Shown one piece after another: positions 1-8,123 of a stretch of 37,375 nt of DNA (its first letter is position 1; the number at the start of each line of letters is the position of its first letter). The stretch is from JAYFRL01 sp034925905 (lineage in GTDB: Bacteria; Bacillota; Clostridia; Lachnospirales; Anaerotignaceae): positions 1 through 37,375 of the forward strand of contig JAYFRL010000036.1 in assembly GCA_034925905.1 (NCBI GenBank), given 5' to 3'. The notes under the pieces were generated by a model, which was given only the letters and a program-made list of their open reading frames with translations, was not told the DNA's origin and searched no databases. The position numbers and the translations under genes are program-made.

Positions 1-116
1 ACGGTTTTTGCTATGTTCACTTTGGAAAGACCCCCAGCAAAGTTAAGTCCAATAAATCCAATATTCAGTGTTATGCCTGTGAATCTAATTCTCTTCATTA
101 AACGTTTTATGCTCAT
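1..116 (-). CDS. Partial hypothetical protein, N-terminal 38 residues
   Basis: The gene reads leftward and is cut by the window edge, so only its first 38 codons are visible. The ATG is at 114-116 and an AGGAGG site lies just upstream at 125-130 on the minus strand. The peptide starts with a basic stretch (MSIKRLMKRIRF) followed by a moderately hydrophobic segment rich in Gly, Ile and Leu, which suggests a membrane-anchored or exported protein. A good promoter for it is seen at 211-240. It is divergent from the amidoligase gene. I do not recognise the family, and too little is visible to assign a function. Confidence 0.55.
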   Translation of the reverse strand, partial: MSIKRLMKRIRFTGITLNIGFIGLNFAGGLSKVNIAKT

Positions 117-210
117 AACGCATCCCTCCTTTATCCCTTTAACTGGGTTTGGCTGGTGGTCTCGCCAAGAACCAAGAGGTTGGTTTTTCCAAAATGAATA
201 TAACACGTTT

Positions 211-240
211 ATTATAACACTGAAACAGCAGAGTTTCCAA
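211..240 (-). promoter_or_regulatory. Sigma-A-type promoter for the leftward partial gene
   Basis: On the minus strand a perfect TATAAT (-10, positions 216-211) is preceded by TTGGAA (-35, positions 240-235) with an 18-base spacer. Transcription would start near 204 and give a leader of about 88 bases before the ATG at 116. The leader can form a small AACCA/TGGTT hairpin near 170-185. Confidence 0.5.
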
Positions 241-269
241 TACTTCTCCAAGAAAGGAGGAAAATTGAT

Positions 270-1322
270 TTGAACATGAAAGACCAACGCTTCGGTATCG
301 AAGTTGAACTGACAGGCATCACTCGTGAAGCCGCTGCCAAGGTCGCTGCGGAATATTTAGGAACCTCCAGCCATTACGATGGCACTTATTACGATACCTA
401 TTCGGCACTTGATAGCCAAGGGAGGTCATGGAAGTTTATGAGTGATGCCAGTATTACTCCACAGAAAAAATCTAATTCGGGGATTGTGTCTGCCTCAAGT
501 GATTATAAAACGGAAATGGTCAGCCCTATTTGTCATTGGGATGACATTGAAAGAGTACAGGAGCTTGTGCGGAAGCTACGTGAAAATGGAGCTATTTCAA
601 ACAGCAGCTGTGGTATTCACGTTCATGTGGATGCTTCACCATTTGATGCCAATACCTTACGAAACATTACCAACATTATGGCAAGTAAGGAGGATTTAAT
701 TTATAAGGCACTTGAAGTTTCTGTAGCAAGACAGCATCGGTGGTGTAAGCCTGTAGATAACCGATTTTTAGAGGAATTAAATCAGAGAAAACCTAAAACG
801 CTCGATCAAGTCAGCCGCATCTGGTACAACGGAGAAAGCCGAAGCAATCAGCATTATGATGACAGCCGCTACCATTGTTTGAATCTCCACAGTGTGTTTC
901 AGAAAGGTACGGTGGAATTTCGTCTGTTTAATGGCACAACCCATGCCGGTAAAATCAAAGCCTATATTCAGCTTTGTATGGCAATTTCGGCACAGGCACT
1001 TAACCAAAGGTGTGCCAGCAGAACCAAAACACAGACTACCAATGAGAAATATACCTTTCGAACTTGGTTATTAAGACTTGGTTTGATTGGTGATGAATTC
1101 AAAACTGCACGTGAGCATCTGCTGAAGCCTTTGGAGGGCTGCATCGCATGGCGTGATCCTGCACAGGCCGAAAAACAAAAAGAACGAATGCGGCAGAAAA
1201 AAGAGAAAGAACTGGAACAGGCAAGTCAATCCCAGACTGCCGATGTTCCTGAACAAGAGAATAACCCACAAGAGGAAGCCGAGGCAAATGAAGAAGTCCC
1301 GGCTTTTGTTATGCACATGTGA
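270..1322 (+). CDS. Amidoligase family protein (Amidoligase_2-like)
   Basis: This is a 350-residue protein that opens with FGIEVELTG, the typical beginning of the glutamine-synthetase-fold amidoligase family (COOH-NH2 ligase). Family members are predicted to join a carboxylate to an amine using ATP. Further conserved-looking blocks are the SDAS segment near residue 60, the GIHVHVDAS segment near residue 117, and VEFRLFNGTTHAGKI near residue 217. The last 50 residues are a charged Gln/Glu/Lys-rich tail. The start is taken as TTG at 270 because AGGAGG at 255-260 is 9 bases upstream. An ATG at 276 would be 15 bases away. The next gene encodes a gamma-glutamylcyclotransferase-like enzyme, a known partner of amidoligases. 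The substrate is unknown. A role in modifying a peptide or small molecule linked to the mobile element is inferred. Confidence 0.8.
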   Translation: MNMKDQRFGIEVELTGITREAAAKVAAEYLGTSSHYDGTYYDTYSALDSQGRSWKFMSDASITPQKKSNSGIVSASSDYKTEMVSPICHWDDIERVQELVRKLRENGAISNSSCGIHVHVDASPFDANTLRNITNIMASKEDLIYKALEVSVARQHRWCKPVDNRFLEELNQRKPKTLDQVSRIWYNGESRSNQHYDDSRYHCLNLHSVFQKGTVEFRLFNGTTHAGKIKAYIQLCMAISAQALNQRCASRTKTQTTNEKYTFRTWLLRLGLIGDEFKTAREHLLKPLEGCIAWRDPAQAEKQKERMRQKKEKELEQASQSQTADVPEQENNPQEEAEANEEVPAFVMHM

Positions 1323-1353
1323 GTGTGCAATGCAGATTGTAAGGAGGATGAAA

Positions 1354-1857
1354 ATGAGTAAAAACTGTTTGTATATTGCTTATGGCAGTAACTTAAATCT
1401 GCCGCAGATGGGCATGAGATGTCCGACTGCCGAGGTAGTTGGCACAAGTGAAATCAAGAATTATGAGCTGCTGTTTCGCGGCGGCAGACGAGGTGCAGTG
1501 GCAACAATTGAACCCTTAGAGGGCAGCTCTGTGCCTGTGCTTTTGTGGAAGATTAAGCAGCAGGATGAACTGGCTCTTGACCGCTACGAGGGTTTCCCCA
1601 ACTTTTATCGCAAGGAAATGATGGATGTGGAGCTGGAGGGTAAGACCGTTTCTGCAATGGTTTATGTGATGAATGACGGTCGTGAGATGGGAGCTCCATC
1701 CGATTTCTATCTGCACACGATTGCTGAAGGATATGAAACCGCAGGTTTTGATACTGATTTTTTGGATCAGGCGGTTGAAAAGTCAATTCGTCTGGCACAG
1801 GAACAACAAGAGCAAGAACCGATGCAAGGCAGTCTGTTCGGACAGAAATGGTGGTGA
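1354..1857 (+). CDS. Gamma-glutamylcyclotransferase (AIG2-like) family protein
   Basis: This 167-residue protein has the hallmark YGSN loop at residues 10-13, which binds the gamma-glutamyl group, and the LDRYEGFPNFYRKE block near residues 75-88 carrying the conserved acidic residue. Family enzymes cyclise gamma-glutamyl amines to 5-oxoproline and release the amine. The reading frame is open about 200 bases further upstream, inside the amidoligase gene, but AGGAGG at 1342-1347 sits 6 bases before the ATG at 1354, which decides the start. It lies just downstream of the amidoligase and 6 bases before the NlpC/P60 gene, so the three probably form one transcript. A ligase with a cyclotransferase could make and break an isopeptide or gamma-glutamyl bond. 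That pairing is established for the families, but its purpose here is not. Confidence 0.8.
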   Translation: MSKNCLYIAYGSNLNLPQMGMRCPTAEVVGTSEIKNYELLFRGGRRGAVATIEPLEGSSVPVLLWKIKQQDELALDRYEGFPNFYRKEMMDVELEGKTVSAMVYVMNDGREMGAPSDFYLHTIAEGYETAGFDTDFLDQAVEKSIRLAQEQQEQEPMQGSLFGQKWW

Positions 1858-1863
1858 TAGCAG

Positions 1864-2907
1864 ATGGCTGATCCGGCTACCATTGCACTTGCTGTAAAAG
1901 CAGCAGTTGCAGCCGCTACAGATAAACGGACATGGAAAGCAATTGCTGTTTTGATTGCTGCAATTCTTACTCCGTTTATTCTCATTATTGTAATGATTGT
2001 AAGTATGCTGTCTGCAACCGCTGACCATAACAATTTCGCCATAGATTTGACTTTTTATGGTGGCTCTATCTCAGAACAAGTTCCAAAAGAGTATAAGCAA
2101 TACATTGAGGATATGAGGGAAAGTTTCTCAGAGCTAGATACGGCTGTATCTGAAAGTACTCCCATGCTGGAGGAGGGCAGCTTAGACAATATTCGTATGA
2201 AAGCCATTTTTTACTCTCTGTTTTTCGGCGCGGAAAATCTCAAAATGAACGCTGATGATTATCGTAATTTTGCAGATTGTTTTGTACAGTACGAAGAACG
2301 TACACGCACCGTTACAGATGAAGATGGTAATGAATCAGAGGAAACCTATACCGTAGCCATTCCCATAACTGACCTTGCAATCATTTATGGCAGGTTAGAG
2401 CAAACCCTTGGTAAAAGTATCACGGAGGAAAACAAGGTCAATGCTCAGCGTATCTATGCCTATGCTAAATATGGTAAGGCCTCGCCCGAAGGAGAAACAT
2501 TTCTTCCACCCGGCGATGCAATGGGTGATGGTAGTTATCAGGCACTAATTACAGAAGCGGAGAAATATCTCGGATACCCGTATGTATGGGGAGGCTCCAG
2601 TCCTTCAACTTCCTTTGATTGTTCCGGATTTGTCTGCTGGGTATATACCCATTCCGGTGTTTACTCTCTTCCCCGAACTACTGCATCAAGCATCTACAAT
2701 CAGTGTGTTGTGGTTCCCAGAAGTGAAGCACGACCCGGTGATTTAATCTTTTTCACCAAGACCTATGCCACAACATCACCAGTCAGTCATGTGGGTATTT
2801 ATGTTGGTGACAACCGCATGATTCACTGCGGGAATCCAATCAGTTATACAAGCATTGATACAGCCTATTGGCGACAGCATTTCTATGCATTTGGGCGGTT
2901 GAAATAA
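1864..2907 (+). CDS. Membrane-anchored NlpC/P60 (C40) peptidoglycan hydrolase
   Basis: This 347-residue protein has a short cytoplasmic N-terminus, one transmembrane segment at about residues 26-50, a linker of about 170 residues, and a C-terminal NlpC/P60 domain from about residue 225. The catalytic set is visible: Cys253 in FDCSG, His309 in SHVGIYVG and His321 in IHCG. Enzymes of this kind cut peptide stems in peptidoglycan. In clostridial conjugative elements they open the wall for the transfer channel. The Tn916 counterpart also carries a lysozyme domain, which is absent here. The ATG follows the cyclotransferase stop by 6 bases with only a weak ribosome binding site, which suggests translational coupling. 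Confidence 0.88.
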   Translation: MADPATIALAVKAAVAAATDKRTWKAIAVLIAAILTPFILIIVMIVSMLSATADHNNFAIDLTFYGGSISEQVPKEYKQYIEDMRESFSELDTAVSESTPMLEEGSLDNIRMKAIFYSLFFGAENLKMNADDYRNFADCFVQYEERTRTVTDEDGNESEETYTVAIPITDLAIIYGRLEQTLGKSITEENKVNAQRIYAYAKYGKASPEGETFLPPGDAMGDGSYQALITEAEKYLGYPYVWGGSSPSTSFDCSGFVCWVYTHSGVYSLPRTTASSIYNQCVVVPRSEARPGDLIFFTKTYATTSPVSHVGIYVGDNRMIHCGNPISYTSIDTAYWRQHFYAFGRLK

Positions 2908-2982
2908 CAAATTACTTATTTGTACTGGCTGTATCATCTGATAAAGAACTATAAATTTGTGCCATAAAGGAGGCGTTATATT

Positions 2983-3915
2983 ATGAATTTACAAGCATCA
3001 TTTGAACATAAACCCTCGGATTTTTCATTGAGAGATTGCGTAATAGAAAAGACAGTCAAGCTGTCTGAACAGGAGTTTAAAGCATTCCTGAATCATCCGC
3101 TTCGGGATTATGATTTTTTGGCAGAGAATATTGATTTAATGAGAAGCGATGGCAATGGTGCGTTCCATTGCCTGCTGGTTACCGGAGAGGGCAGAAACGA
3201 TGGTGTGCTGGTGGAGGCTGAGGGCTATTCCTATTGTTGCTATGCTTCCTATGTGCCGAATATTTCTGCTATGAATTCTCAGGTACTGCAAGAATTAAAT
3301 GAGAAATTGTTAGAAGCAGTAGAGTTTATTATAGCTGACGGAACGCAGAACACTTCAGAAGGAAGCTGGGTAATGTACTTTGATGAACTGGAGAAGCAGA
3401 CCGGACTGAAGGTTGAATTTAACGATATTGTCCAAAATACCCTAGCCGATATGCTCTCAGAACGCAAGGAGGTTGCGGAGTGCTATCTTAATGAGAATTG
3501 CTTTGATATGGCATATTATTTGGATTTTTGCCCTAATTGCAATATTCAGGAACAAGAATCGCCACAGCAGGCAGAGCCTCTTACAGAACATATTTCTAAA
3601 CTGAAAGATCTACTCCATACCCAATGGGAGGACATTCATCTAGTCCATAAAGATGTAGAAATTAATCCTTGCACTATTGTGGAGCTGCAGGATGATACCT
3701 TGACTGAAGCTGGAAAAGAGGCGTGGAGTGATGTTTTAAATGCAGAAGTGATACGAGTTTATACCGGGGTGTATGGCTTGCAGATGGAACTTGGCAATGT
3801 AAATTCCAATCGGCTAGAAGATTTTTCAGCCATGCTTGCTGGGAATTGTTCAGTACAAGATTATGAAAAATGGGTTATGGCAGACAATGAAAGTTGCCAA
3901 ACCCTAGAAATGTGA
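2983..3915 (+). CDS. Conserved element protein of unknown function (DUF6329-like)
   Basis: This is a 310-residue acidic, soluble protein with AAAGGAGG 10 bases or so before the ATG. The N-terminal half (MNLQASFEHKPSDFSLRDC, then a block around HCLLVTGEGRNDGVLVEAEGY) resembles proteins I recall as DUF6329 in clostridial elements. That is memory, not a search result. The C-terminal 110 residues look like a separate small domain (EINPCTIVELQDDTLTEAGKEAW). No catalytic motif, signal peptide or membrane segment is visible. It is followed after 8 bases by the DUF3846-like gene, so they are likely co-transcribed. The function is unknown. Confidence 0.6.
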   Translation: MNLQASFEHKPSDFSLRDCVIEKTVKLSEQEFKAFLNHPLRDYDFLAENIDLMRSDGNGAFHCLLVTGEGRNDGVLVEAEGYSYCCYASYVPNISAMNSQVLQELNEKLLEAVEFIIADGTQNTSEGSWVMYFDELEKQTGLKVEFNDIVQNTLADMLSERKEVAECYLNENCFDMAYYLDFCPNCNIQEQESPQQAEPLTEHISKLKDLLHTQWEDIHLVHKDVEINPCTIVELQDDTLTEAGKEAWSDVLNAEVIRVYTGVYGLQMELGNVNSNRLEDFSAMLAGNCSVQDYEKWVMADNESCQTLEM

Positions 3916-3923
3916 GGTGCAAA

Positions 3924-4292
3924 ATGAAAGAGGATAATATTCGTGTTTTAAAGGTTGAGCCTCAGAAAGAACCAGAAATTGTAACCTTAAAAAATGATTT
4001 GGAGTCTATGCAGGAAGCAGTGGGAGGCTTGATTGAAATCATTGACCTTTCAGAAACTGCGTGTGTGCTTTGTAACGAAGAAGGTAAACTTGATGGGCTT
4101 GAGGGCAACAGATCCCTTGGTAATGATATTTTAGTCGGTACATTTTATGTGACTGGTTCTGATTATGATGGTAACCTGTGTTCCCTTTCTGATGCAGAAA
4201 TCACAGAGTATACCAATCAGTTTTTAGAGCCTGAAACCTTTAAACCGGAAGAAATTGAAGCAGCTACTGGCTTTACATTTTTATCATTTTAG
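3924..4292 (+). CDS. DUF3846-like protein
   Basis: This is a 122-residue acidic protein. The pattern GGLIEIIDL, then VLCNEEGKLDGLEGNRSLG, then an acidic LSDAEITEYTNQF segment fits the DUF3846 family, which is common in clostridial and phage accessory regions and is sometimes linked to antirestriction loci. The open frame extends back to 3894, but GAGGTG at 3914-3919 lies directly before the ATG at 3924, which I chose. It is in the same run as the genes on both sides. No enzymatic motif is seen. A role protecting incoming DNA is only a guess from context. Confidence 0.65.
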   Translation: MKEDNIRVLKVEPQKEPEIVTLKNDLESMQEAVGGLIEIIDLSETACVLCNEEGKLDGLEGNRSLGNDILVGTFYVTGSDYDGNLCSLSDAEITEYTNQFLEPETFKPEEIEAATGFTFLSF

Positions 4293-4304
4293 GAGGAATT
4301 CATT

Positions 4305-4568
4305 ATGAAAAATGCAACACTTACAATAACTTTTGACAGTGAAAAGCTGGATGCCTTAACTTATCATATGGATAAAAAAGAGGCTGATTTGCAAGGTGAA
4401 CTGAATGATACCATGCAGAAGCTCTATGAAAAGCACGTTCCTCAAGCCACCCGTGAATACATTGAAGATAAAATCAAGCGTGATGCTGAAGTAAAAGATA
4501 AGCCTAAAAGACCATCTCGCCCTACTCAAACTTCTGCAATTCGCGGACAGGATCATAATCCAGCATAA
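4305..4568 (+). CDS. Small DUF6103-like protein
   Basis: This is an 87-residue protein with AGGAGG 8 bases before the ATG. It begins with a beta-like strand (ATLTITFDSEKLDAL), followed by a helix with acidic character (ELNDTMQKLYEKHVP) and a basic, proline-rich tail. The pattern resembles the DUF6103 family of small clostridial element proteins, by recall. The strand-helix start is reminiscent of ribbon-helix-helix proteins, so weak DNA binding is possible but not shown. It is the last gene before the non-coding oriT candidate. Confidence 0.6.
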   Translation: MKNATLTITFDSEKLDALTYHMDKKEADLQGELNDTMQKLYEKHVPQATREYIEDKIKRDAEVKDKPKRPSRPTQTSAIRGQDHNPA

Positions 4569-4950
4569 AATCATCGGTGCGTTAGCAACGTGTAAGCGGT
4601 TGTGTTGCCCTGTGTTGCCTTTTGGCAAGCAGGGTGGCATCGTAATACCTTTTCATAAGTGAAGCCCCCACGTTGCCCCTTTGTGAACAGATGTAAGAAA
4701 TGCGAAGATAAGCCTTCAAATTGCTGGCTTTCAGGGGAAAAAGCTAGGGTCGAAGGTGGTGCAGGTTAAAGGGCAGGTGGCTTTGAAAAGCCCCTTGCCC
4801 AGATAACACCGCCCGGCAAAGCCGTGCGGGGATTGCACTCTGCCACCCAGCAATCCGCCTTTACCAAATGCAGGTGGCTTCCATGCGGAAAATGCCCGTG
4901 TGTCAAGGGCATCACAGGTGGCTCAGAAGAAATCACCAGAAAAAGGAGGA
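4569..4950 (+). other. Candidate origin of transfer (oriT) with three strong hairpins
   Basis: This stretch of about 380 bases has no convincing gene and lies directly before the relaxosome-type gene. It holds three good inverted repeats. At 4608-4634, CCCTG and TTGCC pair with GGCAA and CAGGG around TTTT. At 4771-4800, GGGCA/TGCCC enclose GGCTT/AAGCC. At 4809-4829, CCGC and CGGC pair with GCCG and GCGG around AAA. Between and after them are conserved-looking GC-rich words such as GATTGCACTCTGCCACCC (4831-4848). I recall similar words upstream of mobilisation genes in clostridial elements. The position, hairpins and lack of coding capacity fit an oriT. The nick site is not identified. Confidence 0.55.
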
Positions 4951-4955
4951 ATGAA

Positions 4956-5369
4956 ATGAGCGGAAACGCAGATAAAACCAAATTTTCCATCCGGGTGGAT
5001 ACAGGGCTATTGGAGTTGGCCGACCAGTACATCGCGGACTCTACCGTTCAGAGTCGCACGGAGCTGATTGAGGATGCACTGCGATTTTACCTTGGGTTCC
5101 TCACAACAAGTAAAGCCGAGGATTATCTACTCCAGTCGTTGTCTTCCGTTATTATCGGTACGGTGCAGGACAGCGAGAACCGATTGGCACGAATGGATTT
5201 CAAACTGGCAGTGGAACTGTCCAAGCTATGTCATGTGATTGCGTACACGCACGATGTTGATGAGGATGCACTGCACAAGTTACACTTAAAATGTCTCGAC
5301 GAGGTCAAGCGCATCAATGGCGCGATTGATTTCGAGAGCGCATATAAATATCAGAAACGTGAAACCTAA
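4956..5369 (+). CDS. Ribbon-helix-helix relaxosome-type DNA-binding protein
   Basis: This 137-residue protein has a classic RHH start: a beta strand (KFSIRVDTGLLELADQYI) followed by helices and a SRTELIEDALRFYLG segment typical of CopG/MobC-like DNA-binding proteins. The rest is helical. The start ATG at 4956 is set by AGGAGG at 4944-4949, and the frame is open upstream without support. It sits between the oriT candidate and the relaxase operon, where accessory proteins that bind oriT and recruit the relaxase are normally encoded. It may also repress its own promoter. The RHH assignment is fairly secure; the mobilisation role is inferred from position. Confidence 0.7.
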   Translation: MSGNADKTKFSIRVDTGLLELADQYIADSTVQSRTELIEDALRFYLGFLTTSKAEDYLLQSLSSVIIGTVQDSENRLARMDFKLAVELSKLCHVIAYTHDVDEDALHKLHLKCLDEVKRINGAIDFESAYKYQKRET

Positions 5370-5454
5370 ATCGTGAGAAAATATTTGCTGGCTTTTTATA
5401 TGGACTGTTACACCGAGTTCGTTTATGGTGTGTTGAAAAAGGAGTTGGTCTACT

Positions 5455-5742
5455 ATGGGCAAGAAGGAAATTTTAGAAATGGTTATTTATGAGATGACTG
5501 AAAAATCACTGCTGGAGCGCCGCGAGACCTGTGATGAAAAAGAACAGCAGATCTACCAAGAGGTGAACGATCTATCCAAGCGACGTCAAAAAATCTTGGA
5601 AACACTCTCGCCGGAGGAGCGTTATGTGCTGGAGGATTATCTGGTGAAAACTAATTTGATCGCCGACCACGAGTGCAAGCATCTCTATGTGCAGGGAGCT
5701 AAGGACTGCGTGGAGTTGCTGAAAAAGTTGGGCGTGCTATAA
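5455..5742 (+). CDS. Small helical element protein (possibly DUF6809-like)
   Basis: This is a 95-residue, highly charged, predominantly helical protein with an AGGAG site before the ATG. It contains a likely coiled-coil stretch (RETCDEKEQQIYQEVNDL) and a C-terminal helix YVQGAKDCVELLKKLGVL. The overall shape resembles small clostridial element proteins grouped as DUF6809, but the match is from memory and weak. It lies 85 bases after the RHH gene and just before the inserted proline cassette. In an uninterrupted element the relaxase gene would probably follow it. The function is unknown. Confidence 0.5.
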   Translation: MGKKEILEMVIYEMTEKSLLERRETCDEKEQQIYQEVNDLSKRRQKILETLSPEERYVLEDYLVKTNLIADHECKHLYVQGAKDCVELLKKLGVL

Positions 5743-5746
5743 AAAT

Positions 5747-5779
5747 AGTATAGATAACTAGACTCTGGTTATCTATACT
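5747..5779 (-). terminator. Inverted repeat, LysR terminator at cassette edge
   Basis: A perfect 12-bp inverted repeat (AGTATAGATAAC / GTTATCTATACT) has a 9-base spacer. Read on the minus strand it overlaps the LysR stop codon and is followed by ATTTTTA, so it should end LysR transcription. It also marks the left edge of the proline cassette. Confidence 0.6.
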
Positions 5780-6635
5780 GTAAATACTCCAAAAACCGCT
5801 TCACCGCAAGGGAAGCGGTTTTTTTATCTCTCAACACAAAGCCAATATTGCGGAGCGCAGGGACATCTAGCTCTTTTAGAACAACATGATATGGTATTCG
5901 CTTCAAGATCAGTTCTGGCAGAACACTGACACCAAGACCGCTTTCCACCATAGACATAATAGCATAGTCATCCCAAGTAGTGAAATGCACCTTCGGGGTT
6001 AGGCCACAGCGTTCAAATAACGCTGAGATTTCCGCCCGTGTCCCTTTTTCAAGTAGCATAAATGGCTCATTACAAAGCTCGGCGATAGGAAATTTTTCGC
6101 AATCAACAAGTGGATGATCTTCCGGCAAAACGGCAAGCAGTCTGTCTTGATCCAGAAAAATTGTATCAAATTCTGGATTGGCCGGAAGTCGTAAAAAACC
6201 GCAATCCACACGACCAGTAGAGATCCATTCTTCAATTTCCGTGTAATCTCCCAGCAGCAATTCATAGTCTATATTTGGGTAATCCTTTTGGAATTCCTTG
6301 ATGATCTTGGGCAGCCAGTGGGTGGCAACGCTGGAGAAGGTACCGATGCGGATCAGTCCCGATTGCAGGCCGTTCAGTTCATCTACTTCTATTTGCAACT
6401 TTTCGTATTCTTCTACCAAACGCTGTGCACCTGGCAGTAGCTTTGTGCCGTCGGAAGTGAGCTTGACACCAGTTCTGTTTCGCTCCAATAAAATGACCTT
6501 CCACTCTTTTTCGAGATCGTTTATCATACGGCTGATGCCGGACTGGGAGTAATTGAGTATCTCGGCGGCTTTTGTGAAACTTCCGTATTCCACGGTCTTG
6601 ACAAATGCCATATATTTTTGAATGTTCATATCCAT
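5769..6635 (-). CDS. LysR-family transcriptional regulator (proline cassette)
   Basis: This 288-residue protein has a typical LysR layout: an N-terminal winged helix-turn-helix at about residues 5-64 (FVKTVEYGSFTKAAEILNYS) and a two-lobed substrate-binding domain from about residue 90. GGAG lies 8 bases before the ATG at 6635 on the minus strand. A second Met is two codons in. It is divergent from the YbaK-like gene and proB, which LysR proteins commonly control from the shared intergenic region. That region carries an 8-bp inverted repeat, ATCATAAA (6662-6669) and TTTATGAT (6705-6712). The inducer is unknown; proline or a related amino acid is a reasonable guess from the neighbours. Confidence 0.88.
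   Translation of the reverse strand: MDMNIQKYMAFVKTVEYGSFTKAAEILNYSQSGISRMINDLEKEWKVILLERNRTGVKLTSDGTKLLPGAQRLVEEYEKLQIEVDELNGLQSGLIRIGTFSSVATHWLPKIIKEFQKDYPNIDYELLLGDYTEIEEWISTGRVDCGFLRLPANPEFDTIFLDQDRLLAVLPEDHPLVDCEKFPIAELCNEPFMLLEKGTRAEISALFERCGLTPKVHFTTWDDYAIMSMVESGLGVSVLPELILKRIPYHVVLKELDVPALRNIGFVLRDKKTASLAVKRFLEYLQYR
5794..5827 (+). terminator. Rho-independent terminator inside the LysR 3' end
   Basis: AACCGCTTC (5794-5802) pairs with GAAGCGGTT (5812-5820) around a 9-base loop and is followed by a T run on the plus strand. It lies within the coding 3' end of the leftward LysR gene. It should stop plus-strand transcripts coming from the mobilisation genes upstream. Confidence 0.6.
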
Positions 6636-6757
6636 AGTGATTTCTCCATATATCTGATTTTATCATAAACAGCATGATGATTATTCGTTTTTCAAATGTG
6701 TAGTTTTATGATATTGTATTCTTACTATAAAGTCAATGGAGAGGGATTGAACAAATC

Positions 6758-7311
6758 ATGTTTTATATTAGCGAAATTACAAATACAGCTCCGTCAGAGT
6801 GCAAGACGGAGCTTCAAAAGAAAGTATATCAGGCATTGGAGGCTCTGAGCATCTTCTTTGAGCGGGTGGATAGCGATGCGGCAGTTGAGATGGAAGCCTG
6901 TCTTGCCATTGATGAACGCCTTGGTGTGCCGATTGTGAAAACCTTGTTTTTGTGCAACCGACAACAGACACAGTTTTATTTATTTATCACCAGTGGAGGC
7001 AAGCCGTTCCGATCAAAGGATTTTAGCACAGCATTGAATATTTCTCGTGTTTCATTTGCATCTGCTGAAAAACTGGAACAATTGATGGGTTCTCAAATTG
7101 GCGGCACATCGGTTCTGGGCGCACTGCTGGAAACTCTGCCCAGGCTGTACAGATTGTCTTTGACCGTGATACGATTCAATCGGAATGGTTCGGTTGTAGC
7201 GATGGCACGGCGATTTCCTTCTTGAAAATCAAAACGGATGACCTTTTGAAAAGAATTTTACCACTTGCAAAACACGACTATAAAGTCATTGCTGTACCGA
7301 ACGAAGCGTAA
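6758..7311 (+). pseudogene. YbaK/ProXp-type aminoacyl-tRNA editing protein, frameshifted
   Basis: The first part reads as a YbaK-fold prolyl-tRNA editing protein that would hydrolyse mischarged tRNAPro: FERVDSDAAVEMEACLAIDE, FLCNRQQTQFYLFIT, and SQIGGTSVLGALLE. At about 7131 the frame breaks. The original frame runs into an unrelated tail ending at 7225. The frame offset by one continues the family C-terminus (AQAVQIVFDRDTIQSEWFG, then ISFLKIKTDDLLKRILP) to a TAA at 7309-7311. One missing A in the run at 7131-7133 would restore LLENSAQAVQ and a protein of about 184 residues. It could be a true mutation or a homopolymer sequencing error. It lies 12 bases before proB. Confidence 0.8.
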
Positions 7312-7323
7312 CAGAGGTGTAAA

Positions 7324-8121
7324 ATGGGACTGTATCAAAACAGGATTGTTGTGAAGGTCGGCACATCAACACTGACCAACGAAATCGGACAAAGTGACCT
7401 GCGATCTTTTGACCGGCTTGCCTGCATTATATCCGATATTCAAAACAAGGGATATGAAGTAATTCTTGTTTCTTCCGGAGCGATTGCGGTGGGGGCAAAC
7501 AAGCTGCACATGAAAACAAAACCCACCAGCCTACGCCTGAAACAGGCATCGGCAGCGGTAGGACAATGTAGCGTCATGTTTTTGTATGATAAATTCTTCG
7601 GAGAATACGACAAGACAATCGCACAGATTTTACTAAGTGCCGATGATATTGAGCATGAGGAGAAGAAAGAAAACCTGACCAACACCTTTAACTCGCTGTT
7701 GGAAATGGGCGTGATCCCTGTTGTGAACGAAAACGATTCGGTCAGCTATACCGAAATTCAGTCGGAAGAACGACTGTTCAGTGACAACGACATGTTATCA
7801 GCAGTGGTTGCCGTATTGTGCAAAGCAAAACAATTGGTGATTCTGTCCGACATCAATGGGTTCTATGACGGTGACCCACGCCTACATCCCCATGCCAAGC
7901 TGGTAGAACGAGTGGAGCACATTGACGATTCCGTATATGCACTTGCTGGCGGAGCTGGTTCACGGCGCGGCACTGGCGGAATGCGTACAAAGCTGCAGGC
8001 GGCGGAGCTGGCTACGGCACAGGGTGTCGATGTCATCATTACCAACGGCAAAAATCCCGATGCTCTTTACACGGTCGTGGAAGGTAATCCGGTTGGGACT
8101 TTGTTTGCCGGGAGGCGATAA
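7324..8121 (+). CDS. proB: Glutamate 5-kinase
   Basis: This is a 265-residue amino acid kinase without a C-terminal PUA domain, the length of short ProB proteins. Visible family motifs are VVKVGTSTL at residues 9-17, VSSGAIAVG near residue 49, PVVNENDSV near residue 139, LSDINGFYDGDPR near residue 174, and the GTGGMRTKLQAA block near residue 216. It phosphorylates glutamate with ATP, the first step of proline synthesis, in the cytoplasm. No proA or proC is nearby, so it must work with chromosomal partners or serve another use of gamma-glutamyl phosphate. It is preceded by the editing protein and followed after 2 bases by a truncated transporter. Its place inside a mobilisation operon is unusual. 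Confidence 0.93.
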   Translation: MGLYQNRIVVKVGTSTLTNEIGQSDLRSFDRLACIISDIQNKGYEVILVSSGAIAVGANKLHMKTKPTSLRLKQASAAVGQCSVMFLYDKFFGEYDKTIAQILLSADDIEHEEKKENLTNTFNSLLEMGVIPVVNENDSVSYTEIQSEERLFSDNDMLSAVVAVLCKAKQLVILSDINGFYDGDPRLHPHAKLVERVEHIDDSVYALAGGAGSRRGTGGMRTKLQAAELATAQGVDVIITNGKNPDALYTVVEGNPVGTLFAGRR

Positions 8122-8123
8122 GG

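Noticed and set aside
13..273. 86-codon plus-strand frame at the left end
   Set aside because: It lies opposite a minus-strand gene with a good site and promoter, has no ribosome binding site and an odd composition.
5747..5779. Transposon end or attachment site
   Set aside because: The inverted repeat is better explained as the LysR terminator, and no matching copy is seen at the right edge near 8190.
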